DNA from: Cymbidium sinense
Taxonomy: Eukaryota; Streptophyta; Magnoliopsida; Asparagales; Orchidaceae
Direction: 5' to 3'
NCBI GenBank assembly: GCA_021442155.1
Contig: CM038214.1
Location: 18,997,808-19,061,807 of the forward strand
DNA: 64,000 nt
The translations under genes were made by a program, and so were the position numbers. The notes under the pieces were generated by a model. That model saw nothing but the letters and a program-made list of their open reading frames with translations. It made no database searches and was not told where the DNA came from. Of this stretch, positions 1 to 14,434 are shown one piece after another. Position 1 is the first letter of the stretch, and every line of letters starts with the position of its first letter.

Positions 1-2284
1 AACATAAATAAAATAAAAAATTAAAATAAAATAAAAACCTAAAACATAAACCTAAACCTAAACTTAAACCTAAACTTAAAAGAAAATAAAATAAAAATAA
101 AATTAAACTAAAAAAATAAAACCTAAACAAAAAATAAAAAAATTAAAACCTAAATAAAATAAAACTAAACCTAAAATAAAATAAAATACACCTATAATAA
201 AATAAAATAGTAAATAAAACCTAAATCTAAAAAAAATAAACCTAAAATAAAACATAAAAATAAAAAAATAAACCTAAACCAAACTAAAAAAACCTAAACC
301 TAAAATAAAAAATAATAAACATAAACCTAAGCTAAAATAAACAAAACTAAAATAAATAAAACCTAAACCTAAACCTAAAATAAACTAGCCTAAACTAAAC
401 CCTAAATAAAATAAATTAAACTAAAAATTAACCTAAACCTAAAATAAAAATAAAAAACCTAAAATAAACTTAAAAAAAACCCTAAAACCTAAAACCAAAA
501 AATAAAATAAAATAAAACCTAAAACTCAACCTAAAAAAAATCTAAACCAAAAAAAATAAAATAAAATAAAACTAACTAAAAATAAACTTAAACCTAAACC
601 TAAACCTAAGAAATAAACTAAAATAAAAAACCTAAACTAAAATAAGTAAACCTAAAATAAATTAACTAAATTAAATAAAAATAAAAAATAAAATAAATTA
701 TAAAAAAAACATACTAAATAAACCTAAACCTCGCACTTAACTTAATTTTTAAAATAATATGAAAATAAATGAAAATAAAAGAAAAAAAACCCTAACCTTA
801 AACCTTGAACCCTAAATCCTAAACACTAAACCCTAAACCTACGACCCGAAATCCTAGACCCTAAACCCTAAAACCCTAAACCCTAAACCCTAAAGCCCTA
901 AACTATAACCTACAACCCTAAACACTAAACCCCACCTAATCCCTAAATCATAAACCCTAAAAGCTAAAAAAGCTAAACTAAATAAAACCTAAAAAAAAAA
1001 AAATAAAACCTAAACTTAAATAAATTAAGAAAATAAAATAAAGTAAAACCAAACTAAAACCAAAAACCTAAACCTAAACCTAAACTAAAACTTAACCTAA
1101 ACATAAAAATAAAATAAAATAAAATAAATAAAAACCTAAACTAAACTAAAAAATAAAATAAACCTAAGAATACAAACCTAAATAAAATAAAACAAAACGT
1201 AAAATAAAAATAAAATAAACCTAAAATAAAATAAAATAAAACTGAAAAAACCTAACCTAAAGAATATACCTAAAATAAATAAAAAAAAACCTAAACCCTA
1301 AACTAAAAAAACACCTAAGCCTAAGATATAAATATAATAAATAAAATAAAATAAACCTAAATCTAAACTAAAATAAACTAAACTAAAATAAATAAAACCT
1401 AAACCTAAACCTAAACCCTAAACAAAAAAAAAAACCTTAAAATAAATCTAAACCTAAACTAAAATATAAAACCTAAAAATAAACCTAAAATAAAAACCTA
1501 AAAAAATAAAATAAACCTAAACCTAAATAAAATAATAAACCCAAACATAAAAATAAAATAAAAATAAAACTAAACTAAGAAATAAACCTAAACCTAAACC
1601 TAAACCTAAAAATAAACTAAAATAAAAGGACCAAATAAAAAAAACTAAACAAAATAAAAATAAAATAAACCTAACTAAAATAAAATAAATTAAACTAAAA
1701 TAAAAAACTAAATAAACTAAAACTAAACTTATTTTTTTTTTTTTATAAAAACCTCAACCAAATCCTAAACCCTAAACCTTAATCCTAAAACTAATCCAAA
1801 ACCCTAAACCTACAACCCTCCTAAACCTTAAAACTCTAAACCCTAAACCTAAACCATAAACTAACCTAAACCCTAAACCACATACTAAAACCCTAAACCT
1901 AAACTAACCTAAACTAAAACCCAAAACCTAAAGCTAATGCCTAAATCCTAAGCTAACGCTAAACCTTAAACCCTAAACCATTAAAACTCTAAACCCTAGC
2001 TAAACACTAAACCCTAAACGCTAAACTAAGCCTAAAACCTAATCTAAGCCCTAAAACCTAAAAACCTAAACCCTAAAACCATAAACCATAACCCTAAACC
2101 TTGAACCCTAAAAGCAAAAAGCCTAAAACCCTAAACCCTAAACCATAAACACAAAACTCTAAACCCTAAAACCTAAACCCTAAACCCTAACCCTAAACCC
2201 CAAACCCTAAACTTAAACCTAAAGGCACCGAATAAATTAAAAAATAAACCTAATTGCTAAAACCTAATAAAACTAAACCCTAAG
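1..2284 (+). repeat. Degenerate telomere-like satellite, block 1
   Basis: A-rich AAATAAA/CCTAAA sequence (1-780) alternates with CCCTAAA-rich sequence (781-960), a second A-rich half (961-1,730) and a longer CCCTAAA-rich half (1,745-2,225). A unit boundary box lies at 721-750 and a degenerate one with a long T run at about 1,716-1,744. G is almost absent from the + strand. No gene is visible. The second CCCTAAA half runs straight into the first GRP copy. Confidence 0.9.
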
Positions 2285-2686
2285 AATGGGCAGAACCTTG
2301 ACAGCAGAAACATCACCGTCAACCGTGGCTCCCTAGATCAGTGGAAGCGAATGAAGAAGTGGTGGTCATCGCAGTGGTGGGGATCTAGAGTTGGTGGTGG
2401 TCGCAGGTGGTTATGGAGGAGAGGAGCAAAGAGGTTACAGTGCGGTGAGGAGAGATCGGGATATGATGGTGGATCATGCACTAGAAGCTGGTTTTGATGG
2501 AAATTAGAGAAACTAAAGAATGATCCAATCTAATATGGAGAGATGGATGGTTCTTGTTATCAAGGTTTTTGATTTGCTATGCACACATTTTCTTATCTAT
2601 GTCGCCTTTTAGAAAACTTGGTGTGTTACATGGTTGATGAAATCAAAATGAAGAAATGTTGAATCTAAATTTGTTCTTAAAAAAAA
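2285..2686 (+). pseudogene. GRP mRNA 3'-end copy 1 (glycine-rich RNA-binding protein, 5'-truncated)
   Basis: The copy begins directly after CCCTAAG. It reads N-G-Q-N-L-D-S-R-N-I-T-V-N, the end of the RRM domain of plant glycine-rich RNA-binding proteins, then passes into a frameshifted glycine-rich tail. Near the end, G-F-D-G-N is followed by a stop where the intact copy has Trp. A T-rich 3' UTR of about 170 bp follows and ends in an A run that merges with AAACCCTAAAC. Intact proteins of this family have an N-terminal RRM of about 80 residues, which is missing. There is no start codon or promoter, so it is a non-functional fragment. It shares the variant GGCTCCCTAGATC with the copy at 49,454. 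Confidence 0.85.
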
Positions 2687-5600
2687 CTAAAACCCTAAAC
2701 CTTAAACTAAACTAAACCTAACCTAAAACCAAAACCATAAATGCTAAACCCTAAACCCTAAACCCTAAAAAACCCTAAACCCTAAACCATAAACCCTAAA
2801 CCCTAAACCTAAACCCTAAACCCTATCCCTAAACCCTAAACCCTAAAACCCTAAACCCTAAACCTTAAACACTAAACACTAAACCCTAAACCCTAAAACC
2901 TACAATCCTAAACCCTAAACCCTAAACCCCAAACCCTAATCCTAAAACATAAAAACCTTAACCTAAACAAAATAAATCCTAACAATAAAAAATATAAAAA
3001 AAGTTAAACCTAATTAAAATAAAATAAAATATAAATATAAATAAAAAATAAAAAATGATCCTACATAAATATAAAATATAAAATATACTAACATAAATAA
3101 AAAAACTAAATAAACCTAAACCTACCAGTTTACTTAATTTTTTTAAAAAAACTGTAAAACTAACCATAAACTTATAACCCTAAACGCTAAACCCTAAACC
3201 GTGAAAACCCTAAACCCTGAATCCAAAATACTAAACCTTAAACCCTAAACCCTAAACCCTAACCATAAACCCTAAAACTGAAAGCCATAAAACCCAAAAC
3301 CAAAAACCCAAAACCCAAAACCCTGAACCCTAAACCCTAAACCCTAAACCATAAACCCTAAAAATCTAAACTAAATAAAACCTAATATGAAATAAATAAA
3401 AAAACCTCAACCTAAATAAAAAAAATAAAATAAAAAATAAAAACTTAAACCAAAACCTTAACCTAAACCTAAAAATAAAATAAAATAAATAAAATAAAAT
3501 AAACTAAACTAAATAAAATAAATATAAACCTAAACTAAACTAAAAAGTAAAATAAACCTAAGAATAAACAACCTAAAGAAAATAAAAACTAAATGTAAAA
3601 TAAGAATAAAATAAACTTAAAATAAATTAAAATAAAAACTACATAGAAACCTTAACCTAAAAAATAAACCTAAAAATAACAACTAAAATAAATAAAAAAT
3701 AAAACCTAAACCCTAAACTAAAAAAAGCCTAAACCTATAATAAAAATAAAATAAACAAAATAAAATAAACCTAAACCTAAACTAAAAAATAACTAAACCA
3801 AACCATAAACCTAAACTATGTAAAAATATAATAAACAAAGAATAAACCTAAACGTAAACTAAAAAATAAAACCAAAAAATAATTCAAAAAATAAAAACTA
3901 AAAAACCTAAACCTAAAAAAATAAAATAAAAAGCCAAACCTAAACATAAAATATAAAATAAAACCTAAATCTAAATAATAAAATAAAAATAAAACTTAAC
4001 TAAGAAATAAACCTAAACCTAAAAAGTAAACTAAAATAAAAAAAAACCTAAACTAAAATAAATAAACCTAAAAAATAAATAATCTAAATACAAATTAAAA
4101 TAAACCTAAATAAATACCAAAAATAAAATAAACTCAAATAAATAAAAATAAACTAAATAAACTAAATCAACCTAAACCTATGTTTTTACTTAATTTTAAA
4201 ACAAAAGCCTAAAACCTGGAAAAATGCTAAACCTAAATCCTAAATTCTAAAACCTAAACCCTAAACCCTAAAATCTAAACCTACAAACTTAAACTACAAC
4301 CTTAAACCCTAAACCCTAAACCATAAACCCTTAAAAACCTTAAACCCTAAACCCTAAACACTTAACAAACCTAAACACTAAACCCTAAACCCTAAACCCT
4401 AAACCCTAAAACCCTAAGCCCTAAACCATAAACCTTAAACCCTAAAACTTTGAACCCTAAACCCTAAACCTAAACTTAAACTGACCTATAACTGGGCCAA
4501 CTATAAACCTAAACCCAAACCTAAACTAAAACTAAATAAACTATAAGTACTAAACTAAACCTAAACTAAACTAAATCTCTAAACCTTAAACTCAAACCTA
4601 AACCTAAACTATAAACTAAACCCAACTAAAGAAACTTAAACCAAACCAGGCCTAAACTAAACCCTAAACTAAACCTAAAACCTTAAACCCTAAAGCCTAA
4701 ACACTAAACCTTAAACCCTAAACCCTAAACCCTAACCTTAAACCCTAAACCCTAAAACCCTAAACCATAAATCCCTAAACCTTAAGCCCTAAACCCTAAA
4801 ACTTAAACACTAAAATCCTAAAAACCTAAACCTAAACTAAATAAAACCTAAAAATGAAATAAATAAAAAAGACTAAACCTAAATAAAAAAACAAAAAACT
4901 AATTTAAAACCTAAACCTAAATCAAAATAAAATAAAATAAACTAAAATAAAATAAATAAAAATTCAAAACTAAACTAAAAAATAAAATAAACCTAAGTAT
5001 AAAAAATCTAAATAAAATAAAAACTAAGCATAAAATAAAAATAAAATAATCCTAAAATAAAATAAAATATAAACTAAATAAAAACCTAGACCTAAAAAAT
5101 AAACCTTAAAATATAACCTAAAAATAAATAAAAATTGAAACCTAAATCCTAAATTAAAAAAACCTTAACCGAAAACCAAAATAAAATTAACAAAATAAAA
5201 TAAACCTAAACCTAAACTAAGAGAAATAAACCTAATCCTAAAATAAACTAAACCTAAACTTAAAACTAAACTAAAAAAAATAAACTAAAATAAACTTAAA
5301 CCTAAACTGAAAAATAAAACCAAAAAATGAACCCAAAATAAAAACCTAAAACCTAAACCTAAAAAAATAAAATAAAAACCTAAACTTGACCTAAAAATAA
5401 AAGTAAAACCTAAAGCTAAAAATAAAATAAAAATAAAACTCAACTAAAAGTAAACTTAAACCTTAAAAAAATAAACTAAAATAAAAGGCTAAAAAATAAA
5501 ATAAATAAACCTATAATAAATAAATTAAAAAAAATAAAATAAAAAGTAAACCTAAATAAAAAAAATAAACTAAAATAAATAAAAATAAACTAAATAACCT

Positions 5601-8375
5601 AAACCTATCGATTTACTTAATTTAAAAAAAAAGGCCTAAACCCAAAATCTTAAACCCTAAACCCTAAATTCTCAAAACCCTAAACCCTAAAGTCTAAACA
5701 CTAAACCTTAAATCCTAAACTCTAAACCCTAACCTAGACCTTAAACCCTGAAACCCTAAACCATAAAGCCAAAACCCTAACCAAAACCCATTCTAATAAC
5801 CTAAAACCTAAACCTAAACTAAATTAATCCTAATAATAAAATAAATATAAAAATATAAACCTAAATAAAATAAAAAATAAAAAATAAAATAAAAAAAACC
5901 TAAACCTAAACCTAAAATATAATAAAATAAACAATAAAGTAAATTAAAATAAAATAAATAAAACCTAAATTAAACTAGAAAATATAAAATAAACCTAAGA
6001 ATAAAACCTACATAAAATAAAATTAAACATAAAATAAGAATAAAATAAATCTAAAATATAATAAAATAAAAATAAAGTAAAAAACCTAAACCTAAAAATA
6101 AACCAAAAAATAAATAAAAAATAAAACATAAAACGTAAACCTAAAATAAAAATATAATAAACAAAATAAAATAAACCTAAACCTAAATTAAAATAAACTA
6201 AACTAAAAAAATATAAAACCTAAACCTAAACAAAATAAACTAAACATAAACCAAAACATAAACTAAATAAAATAATAAACTAAAATAAACCTAATCCTAA
6301 ACTAGAAAATAAAACCTACAAATAAACCTAAAATAAAAACTAAAACCTAAACCTAAAATAAAACCTAAACCTAAACTAAAATAAAACCTAAAAGTAAACC
6401 TAAAACCTAAATTGAAAATAAAATAAAAACCTAAACCTAAACCTAAAAATAAAAAATAAAACCTAATCCTAAAAAATAAAATAAAAATAAAAGTTAACTA
6501 AAAAACAAACCTAAAGCTAAACCTAAACCTAAAAAAATAAACTAAAATAAAAAACTACAAAAAATAAACCTAAAATAAATAAACCAAACTAAATAAAAAA
6601 ATAAACTAAAATAAATAAATAAAAATTAAATAAACCTAAACCTAATGGTTTATTTTTAAAAAAATCATAAACCCTAAATCCTAAACCCTAAACCTTAAGC
6701 CTTAAAAACCCTAAACCCGATTGTAAAACCCTAAACCATAAAAGCATAAACCTCAAAATCCTAAACCCTAAACACTAAACCTAAATCTGTAAATCAACCC
6801 TAAACCTACAACCCTAATCCCTAAACCCTAAAAAACCCTAAACCCTAAACTAACCCTAAACCCTAAACCCTAACTAACCCTAACCCTAAACCCTAAAACC
6901 CTAAAACCTATAGTTCAAACCCTAAATCCTAAACTAACCCTAAACCCTAAGCTAACCCTAAACCCTAAACCCTAAAAACCTTGAACTCTAAAGCCTAAAC
7001 ACTAAACCCTAAAACTTAAACCCTAAACCGTAACCCAAAACCCTAAACATGAAAACCCTAAATCCTAAAACTCTAAATCCTAAACCCTAAACACCAAAAA
7101 CCAAAAAACCTAAACCTAAACTAATTAAAACCTAAAAATCAAATAAATAAATAAACCTAAACATAAAATAAATAAAAAAATAAAAAACTGAACTGAAACC
7201 TAAACCTATACCAAAAAATAAATAAAATAAACTAATAAAAATAAACTAAAATAAAATAAATAAAAACTCAAACTAAACTAAAAAATATGAAAAATTGATG
7301 AATAAAAGAAATAAATAAAATAAAAAATAAATGTTAAAAAAATAAAATAAACCTAAAATAAAATAAAAACTAAATAAAAACCTAAACCTAAGAAATAAAT
7401 CTTAAAATAAAACTTAAAAATAAATATAAAATAAAACCTAAATTTTAAATTGAAAAAAATCTAAACATAAAAGAAAAATAATATATAGAAAATAAAATAA
7501 ACCTAAACCTAAAAAGAATTGAACTATACTAAAATAAATACTAAACCTAAATAAATAAAACACCATAAACTAAAAATAAACCTAAACCTCAACTAAAAAA
7601 CACCTAAAAATAAATCTAAAATCAAAACCTGAAACCAAAATCTAAAAAAAAAATAAAGACCTAAACCAAAACTTAAAAATAAAAAATAAAACCTAAACCT
7701 AAAAAAAAACTCAATTAAAAAATAAACCTAAACCTAAATCTAAACCTAACAAATAAACTAAAATAAAAAACTAAACTAAAATAAATTGTCCTAAAATAAA
7801 TAAAGTAATCTAAATTAAAAAAATAAACTAAATAAACCTAAACCTAATGGTTTACTTAATTTAAAAAAAACCATAAACCCTAAATCCTAAACCCTAAACA
7901 CTAAACCTACAACCCTAAATCCTAAACCTAAAACCCTAATCCTAAACCCTAAACCATAAAAGCATAAACCTTAAAACCCTAAACCCTAAACCCTAAATCC
8001 TAAACCCTAAACCCTAAACCTAAACCCTAAACCTAAAATTAAACTAACCTAAACCCTAAATGCTAAACTAACTAAACCCTAAACTAACAATAAACCCAAA
8101 CCTAAAACCCAAAACCCTAAACCTTAAACCCTAAACTATAAACCCTAAACCCTAAACCCTAAACCCTAAACCATAAAAAACCCTAAACCTTAAACCCTAA
8201 AACCTAAAAGCATAAACCCTTATACCCTAAACCCTAAACTATAAACCCTAAACCCTATCTTTAAACCCTTAACCCTAAACTCAAACTCTAAACCTAAACC
8301 AATAGTAAAAATAAATTAAAAAAAAATAAACTTAAACTTTAAAACCTAATAGACCTAAACATAAATCTAAACCCT
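2687..8375 (+). repeat. Telomere-like satellite, block 2 (five boundary boxes)
   Basis: About five consecutive units. Boundary boxes lie at about 3,105-3,150, 4,151-4,200, 5,588-5,630, 6,631-6,660 and 7,826-7,870, so spacing is about 1.0-1.45 kb. Each box is followed by 300-550 bp of CCCTAAA-rich sequence and then by 600-850 bp of A-rich sequence. The A-rich half repeats the same order of sub-motifs from unit to unit, so these are true repeats and not random low complexity. A four-unit perfect CTAAACC run occurs near 4,378-4,409. No gene is seen. Confidence 0.9.
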
Positions 8376-8848
8376 AAGAATGGGCAAAACCTTGACAATA
8401 GGAACATCACTGTCAACTAGGCTCAATTTAGATCTTGTAGTCAAGACAAATGTAGAGGCGGCAGTTATCTCAGTGGTGGTGGGGGATCTAGAGGTGCTAG
8501 TGGATATGGAGGTGATGGCTGAGTAGTGGTGGTTATGGAGGTGGGAGATAGTGTTACAAGCGTGGTGGTGGCGAGGGAGATCGGATATGATGGTTTATCC
8601 AACAACTCAAGAGGTCGTGGTAGTTATGGAACTGGAGAAACTAAAGAATGACCAATCTGATCTAATGCATATGGAACAATTTCTTTACACTAGAGACCGT
8701 TCTAGTTATCTAGGTTTTTAATTTGCTCTATGTGTGCTAATTTTTTATCTCTATTATCGCTTGTGTCTTAGAAAACTTGGTGTGCTACTTGGTTGATGAA
8801 TTCAAAAAAAAGAAATGTTGAATTTTGAATTTATTCTCTGTTAAAAAT
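8376..8848 (+). pseudogene. GRP mRNA 3'-end copy 2
   Basis: Same left breakpoint as copy 1 (CCCTAAG then AATGGG). It reads N-G-Q-N-L-D-N-R-N-I-T-V-N and then a stop: TAG stands where the copy at 30,773 has CAG (Gln). Past that stop the frame stays recognisable for about 35 codons as a glycine/serine-rich tail (S-G-G-G-G-S-R-G-A-S-G-Y-G-G) before a second stop. The last codons are frameshifted relative to the intact G-N-W-R-N end. The 3' UTR, with the block GTTGATGAA...AAGAAATGTTGAA, ends in a short A run at about 8,842. Non-functional. Confidence 0.85.
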
Positions 8849-11800
8849 AAACCCTAAACCCAAAACAAAACTAAAACATGAACCCTAAACCATAATCGCT
8901 AAACCCTAAAAATCCTAAACCATAAAACCTAAATCCTAAACCCTAAAACCTAAACCCTAAACCCTAAAACCCTAAAATTAACCTTAAACCCTGAACCCTA
9001 ACTTGCAACCCTTAACCTACAACCCAAAACTCTAAACCTAAACTAATCCTAAATCCTAAACCTAAAACTAATAACCTAAACACTAAATCATCAATCTAAA
9101 CCCTAAAACCAAAACCTAAACTATAAACTATAAACCTAAACCTTAAAACCTAAAGCCTAAACCCTATACAAACCATAATCTAAACTAAACAAACCCTAAA
9201 CCCTAACCTAAACCCTAAACCCTAAACCCTTAAGGTTAAATAATAAACCCTAAACCCTAATCATAAACCCCAAAACCTAAACCCCAAACCTAAAACACTA
9301 AACCCTAAACCTTAAAAACTTAACCCTAAACCCTAAACACTAAGCCCTAACCATAAAGCTTAATAAACCTCAAAACCTAAACCAAATGTAAATAAAACCT
9401 AAAAAGAAAATATATTAAAAAACCTTAACCTAAATAAAATAAATTAAATTAAATTAAATTAAAACCTAAACCTAAACCTAAAAATAAAATAAAATAAAAA
9501 TAAAAATACACTAAAATAAAATAAATAAAACCTTAATAGAATTAAAAAATAAAATAAACCTAAGAATTAAAAACCTAAATAAAATAAAAACTAAACATAA
9601 AATAAAACAAAAATAAACCTAAAATAAAATAAAATAAAAAAATAAATAAAACCTAAACCTAAAACAAAAAAACCTAAAATAAAAAAATAAAATAAAATAA
9701 AACCCAAATCGTACAATAAAAATAAAAACTTAACCTTAAAAAATAAAATAAAATGAATAAAATAAACTAAACCTAAACCTAAAATAAACTAAACCTAAAC
9801 CCTAAACTAAATAAAATAAATTAAATTAAAAATAATCCTAAACCTAAACTAAAAAGTAAAACCTAAAAATAAACCTAAAATAAAAACCTAAAACCTTAAC
9901 CATTAACCTAAACCCTTAAAAGCTAAAAACCTAAACCTAAACTAAATAAAACTTAAAATTAAAATAAATAAATAAATAAACCTAAACCAAAATAAAATAA
10001 TAAAATTAAAATAAAATTAAAACTTAAACCTAAACTGAAACCTAAAAAAGAAAATAAAATAAAAAATGTAAACTAAACTAAAATAAAATAAAAAGGAACC
10101 TAAACTTAACTACAAAATGAAAAACCTATATAAAATAAAAACTAAAACTAAAATAAACTTAAAATAAAAGAAAATAAAAATTAAATAAGAACTTAACCCT
10201 AAAAAATAAACCTAAAATTAAAAATAAATAAAACCTAAACCCTAAACTAAAAATAAAACCTAAACCTAAAATAAAAATAAAATAAACCTAAACCTAAACT
10301 AAAAAAAACTAAACTAAAATAAATTATACCTAAAATAAACCAGACCTAAACCTAAACCTAAGCTAAATAAAATATAATAAACTAAAAATAAACCTAAACC
10401 TAAACTAAAAAATAATACCTAAAATAAAAACCTAAAACCCAATCCTAAAAAAAATAAAAGCAAAACCTAAAAAATAAAATAAAAATAAAACTAAACTTAA
10501 AAATAAACCTAAACTTAAACCTAAAGCTCAAAATATAATTGAAATAAATAAACCTAAAATAAATAAACTAAACTAAATAAAACAAATAAACCTAAATAAA
10601 AATTAGAAATAAAATAAACTAAAATAAATAAAAAATAAACTAAATAAACCTAAACCTACCAGTTTATTTAATTAAAAAATAAAAAATAAAAACAAATAAA
10701 ATAAACCCTAAAGCTTAAACCTACAACCCTAAACACTAAAACACTAAACCCTAAACCTTAAACCCAAAACCACTTCTAAACCCTAAACCTAAAAATTAAA
10801 ACCCTAAAACCTAAAAACCTATACCTTAAAAAATAAAATAAAACTAAAATATAAAATTAAATAAACTAAACTAAAACTAAACCTAAAAAAATCTAAAACC
10901 TAAACCAAAACTAATGAGACCTAAAAATAAAATAAATTAATAAACTTAAACCAAAATAAAATAAATGCTTAAAGAAAACCAAAACCTAAACCTAAACCTA
11001 AAAATAAATAAAAAATAAAAAAAAAAATAAATAAAATAAAATAAATAAAAACTAAACTAAACTAAAAATAATAATAAACCTAAATAAAATAAAAACTAAA
11101 CCTAAAATAAAAATAAAATAAACATAAAATAAAATAAAAAAACTAAATAAAATCCTAAACTTACAAAATAAACATAAAAATAAATAAAAAATAAAACCTA
11201 AACCCTAAACTAAAAAAAAAAAACTAAACCTAAAATAAAAATAAAATAAACCTAAACCTAAATTAAAATAACATAAATAAAAAAACCTAATCCTAAACCT
11301 AAAATAAACTAAACCTAAACCTAAACCTAAACTAAATAAAATAAAATAAACTAAAAATAAACCTACACCCAAACTAAAAAATAATACCTAAAAATAAACC
11401 TAAAATAATTACCTAATCCTAAACCTAAAAATATAAAATAAAACCTAAACCTAAAAAATAAAATAAACTTAAAACTAAACTAAAAAATAAATCTAAACCT
11501 TAACCTAAACCTGAAAAATAAACAAAATAAAAAAACATAAACTAAAATGAATAAACCCAAATAAATAAACTAAACTAAATAAAAAAATAAACCTAAATAA
11601 GTAAAATAAAATAAACTAAAATAGATAAATAAAATAAACTAAATAAACCTAAACTTACTAGTTTACTTTATTTAAAAAAAAAAACTCTAAACTCTAAACC
11701 CTAAATCCAAAACCCTAAAACTGATCCTAAATTTTAAAGCGTAAACCTACAACACTAAACCTACAACCCTAAACCCTAAACCTTATACTTTAAAAAACCC

Positions 11801-12035
11801 TATACCATAAACCCTGAACCCTAAACCCTAACACTAAACCCTAAACCTTAAAAGCATAAACCCTAGAATCCCTAAACCTTAAACCCTAAACCCTAAACTC
11901 TAAACCCTAACCCTAAACCCTAAACCCTAACCCCAAACCATAAACCCTAAACCTAAACTTTAAGTAACTAAATAAATTAAAATATAAACCTAAACAATAA
12001 AACCTAATAAACCTAAACCTAAACCTAAATCCAAA
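8849..12035 (+). repeat. Telomere-like satellite, block 3
   Basis: CCCTAAA-rich sequence (8,849-9,370), A-rich sequence (9,371-10,630), a boundary box at 10,637-10,680, a short CCCTAAA stretch, another A-rich half, a box at 11,641-11,680, then CCCTAAA-rich sequence up to the next GRP copy. The A-rich half from 9,371 to 10,630 is longer than usual, and its start motif recurs at about 9,940, which suggests two fused halves with a lost box. No gene is seen. Confidence 0.88.
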
Positions 12036-12476
12036 GAATGGGCTTAACCTTGGTGGTTATCATCATCAACTAGGCTCAATCTAGATGTGGCGGTGGAGGT
12101 AAAGGCGGAGATGGTGGTTATCACCGTGGGGGGGTGGGGATCTGAGGTGCCGGTGGATATGGAGGTGGTGATGCAAGGTGGTATGGAGGTGGGAGGATCA
12201 CCGTGGTTACAAGCATGGTGGTGGGAGAGATCGGGATGGTGGGATCCCACTACTGAGAGGTCGGAGGTTCCTTTGAACCAAAAAAAATTGAAGAACGGTC
12301 AACTGATCTAATGGAACTATCTTTATAATAGAGATGGTTCTACTTATCTAGATTTTGATTGCCATGCTTGCTCATTTTTATCCATGTCTTCTCTTGTGTC
12401 TTAGAAAACTTGGTGTTACTTGGTTGCTAAAAATAGAAAAGAAGAAATGTTGAATATAAATTTGTTCTCTAAAAAA
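12036..12476 (+). pseudogene. GRP mRNA 3'-end copy 3
   Basis: It starts at the shared breakpoint (G then AATGGG) but reads N-G-L-N-L-G-G-Y, with the frame lost by the sixth codon. Nucleotide identity to the other copies continues: the block ATCAACTAGGCTCAATCTAGA, glycine-codon GGTGGT/GGAGGT repeats, and the 3' UTR with GTCTTAGAAAACTTGG. It carries the same CAG-to-TAG change as copies 2 and 8. The A run at about 12,471 joins AACACCCTAAAC. Open frames here on both strands are out-of-frame readings of the glycine-codon repeat and do not encode a real protein. Confidence 0.82.
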
Positions 12477-14434
12477 CCAAACACCCTAAACCTTAAACTA
12501 AAACCTGAACCCTAGACCTAAAACCTAAACCCTAAACCCTAAACCATGAAACCCCTAAACCTTAAACCTTAAACCCTAAACCCTAAATTCCTAAACCCTA
12601 AAACCTAAACCTAAAACCCTAAACCCTAACCCTAAACCCTAAAACCTAAACCCTAAACCCTAAACCCTAACCCTAAACCCCAAACCCTAAACCCTAAACT
12701 CTAAACCCTCAACTAACCTAAACTTTGAAAAGCTAAAAGCTTAAACCTTAACTAAATAAAACTTAAAAATAAAATAAATAAAAAGACCTAAAAATAATTA
12801 AAAAAAAATAAAATGAAATAAAAAACTAAACCTAATCCTAAACTAAGAAAGAAAATAAAATTAAATAAAAACCTAAACTAAAATAAAAAACCTATATAAA
12901 ATAAAAAGTTAACCTAAAATAAAAATAATATAAACCTAAAATAAAAAAATAAAAACTAAAATTAAATAAAACTAGTCTAAATAATAAAACTACACCAAAA
13001 CCTAAAAAATAAACTAAAATAAATAAACTGAACTAAATAAAAATAAAAATAAAATAGTAAACTAAAATAAATAAAAAATAAACTAAATAAACCTAAACCC
13101 ACCAGTTTACTTAATTAAAATAAATAAAACCCTAAAATAAAAAACCCTTAACCCTAAACCCTAAAAAACTCACAAACCTAAAACCCTAAACTCTAAACCT
13201 AAACCTTAAACCTTAAACCCAAAACCCTAAGCTAACCCTAAACCCTGAGCCCTAAACCCTAAACCCAAAAACCCTAAACCCAAAAGCCTAAACACAAAAC
13301 CCTAAACACTAAACCCTAAACCCTAAAACCCTAAACCCTAAACCATAAATCCTAAACCCTATAAAGCTAAAACTTGAACGAATTAAATAAAACCTTAAAA
13401 TAAAATAAATAAAACCTAAACCAAAACAAATAATAAAAAAAAATAAGAACCTAAACTATAACCTAAACCTAAACTTAAAGAAAAACTAAAATAAAATAAA
13501 GAAAAACCTATACTAAACTACAAAATAAAATAAACCTAAGAATATAAAAACATAATAAAATAAAAACTAAACGTAAAATAAAAATAAAATAAACCTCAAA
13601 TAAAATAAAATAAAACTAAATAAAACCTAAAGCTAAAAAATAAACTTAAAAATAAAACCTAAAAATAAATAATAAAAAAACCTAAACCTAAAATAAACTT
13701 GAACCTAAACTAAAATAAACTAAACTAAAATAAATAAAACCTAAACCTAAATTTAAAATAAACTAAACCTAAACCTAAATCTAAACTACATAAAGTAAAA
13801 TAAACTAAAAATACAACTAAACCTAAATTAAAATAAAACCTAAATAAACCTAAAATAAAACCTAAAACCTAAACCTAATAAAATAAAATAAAAACCTAAA
13901 CCCAACCTAAAAATAATTTAAAAGAAAAACTAACTAAAAAATAAACCTAAATTGAACCTAAAAATAAAAAAGAGTAAAAAAAAAAATAAAATAAAATAAT
14001 CCTAAAGTAAATAAATTAAATCTAAATAAAAAATAAAAATAATCCCAAATAAAAAATAAAAGGTAAAATAAACTAAAATAAAAAATAAACTAAATAAAAT
14101 GAACCTAGATGTTTAATTAATTTTTTTCTTTAAAACCCTAAACCTTAAACCTACAACACTAAACCTACAACCCTAATCCCTAAACACTATACCCTAAACT
14201 CTAAGCTAAACCCTAAACCTAAACCCTAACCCTAAACCCTAAACCCTAAAAGCATAAACCCTAAAACCCTAAAACCCTAAACCCTAAACCCTAAACCCAA
14301 AACCCTAAACCTTAAACACTAAACCCTAACCCTAAACTCTAAACCCTAAACCCCAAACCCTAAACTTAACCCAAAAGTGACTAAATAAATTAAAAAAATA
14401 AACCTAAACCCTACCTAATAAACCTAAACCCTAA
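12477..14434 (+). repeat. Telomere-like satellite, block 4
   Basis: CCCTAAA-rich (12,477-12,720), a short A-rich half (12,721-13,080), boundary box at 13,081-13,120, CCCTAAA-rich (13,121-13,370), A-rich half (13,371-14,090), a box with a deletion (GAACCTAGATGTTTAATTAA) at 14,101, then CCCTAAA-rich to the next GRP copy. The first A-rich half is only about 360 bp and looks internally deleted. No gene is seen. Confidence 0.88.

Noticed and set aside
2979..3167. Minus-strand open frame rich in Phe, Ile and Leu
   Set aside because: It arises from A-rich satellite with few stops on the opposite strand; no homology-like motif, start context or neighbours.
12044..12311. Overlapping open frames on both strands at GRP copy 3
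   Set aside because: Both are out-of-phase readings of the glycine-codon repeat. The true GRP frame is broken here.
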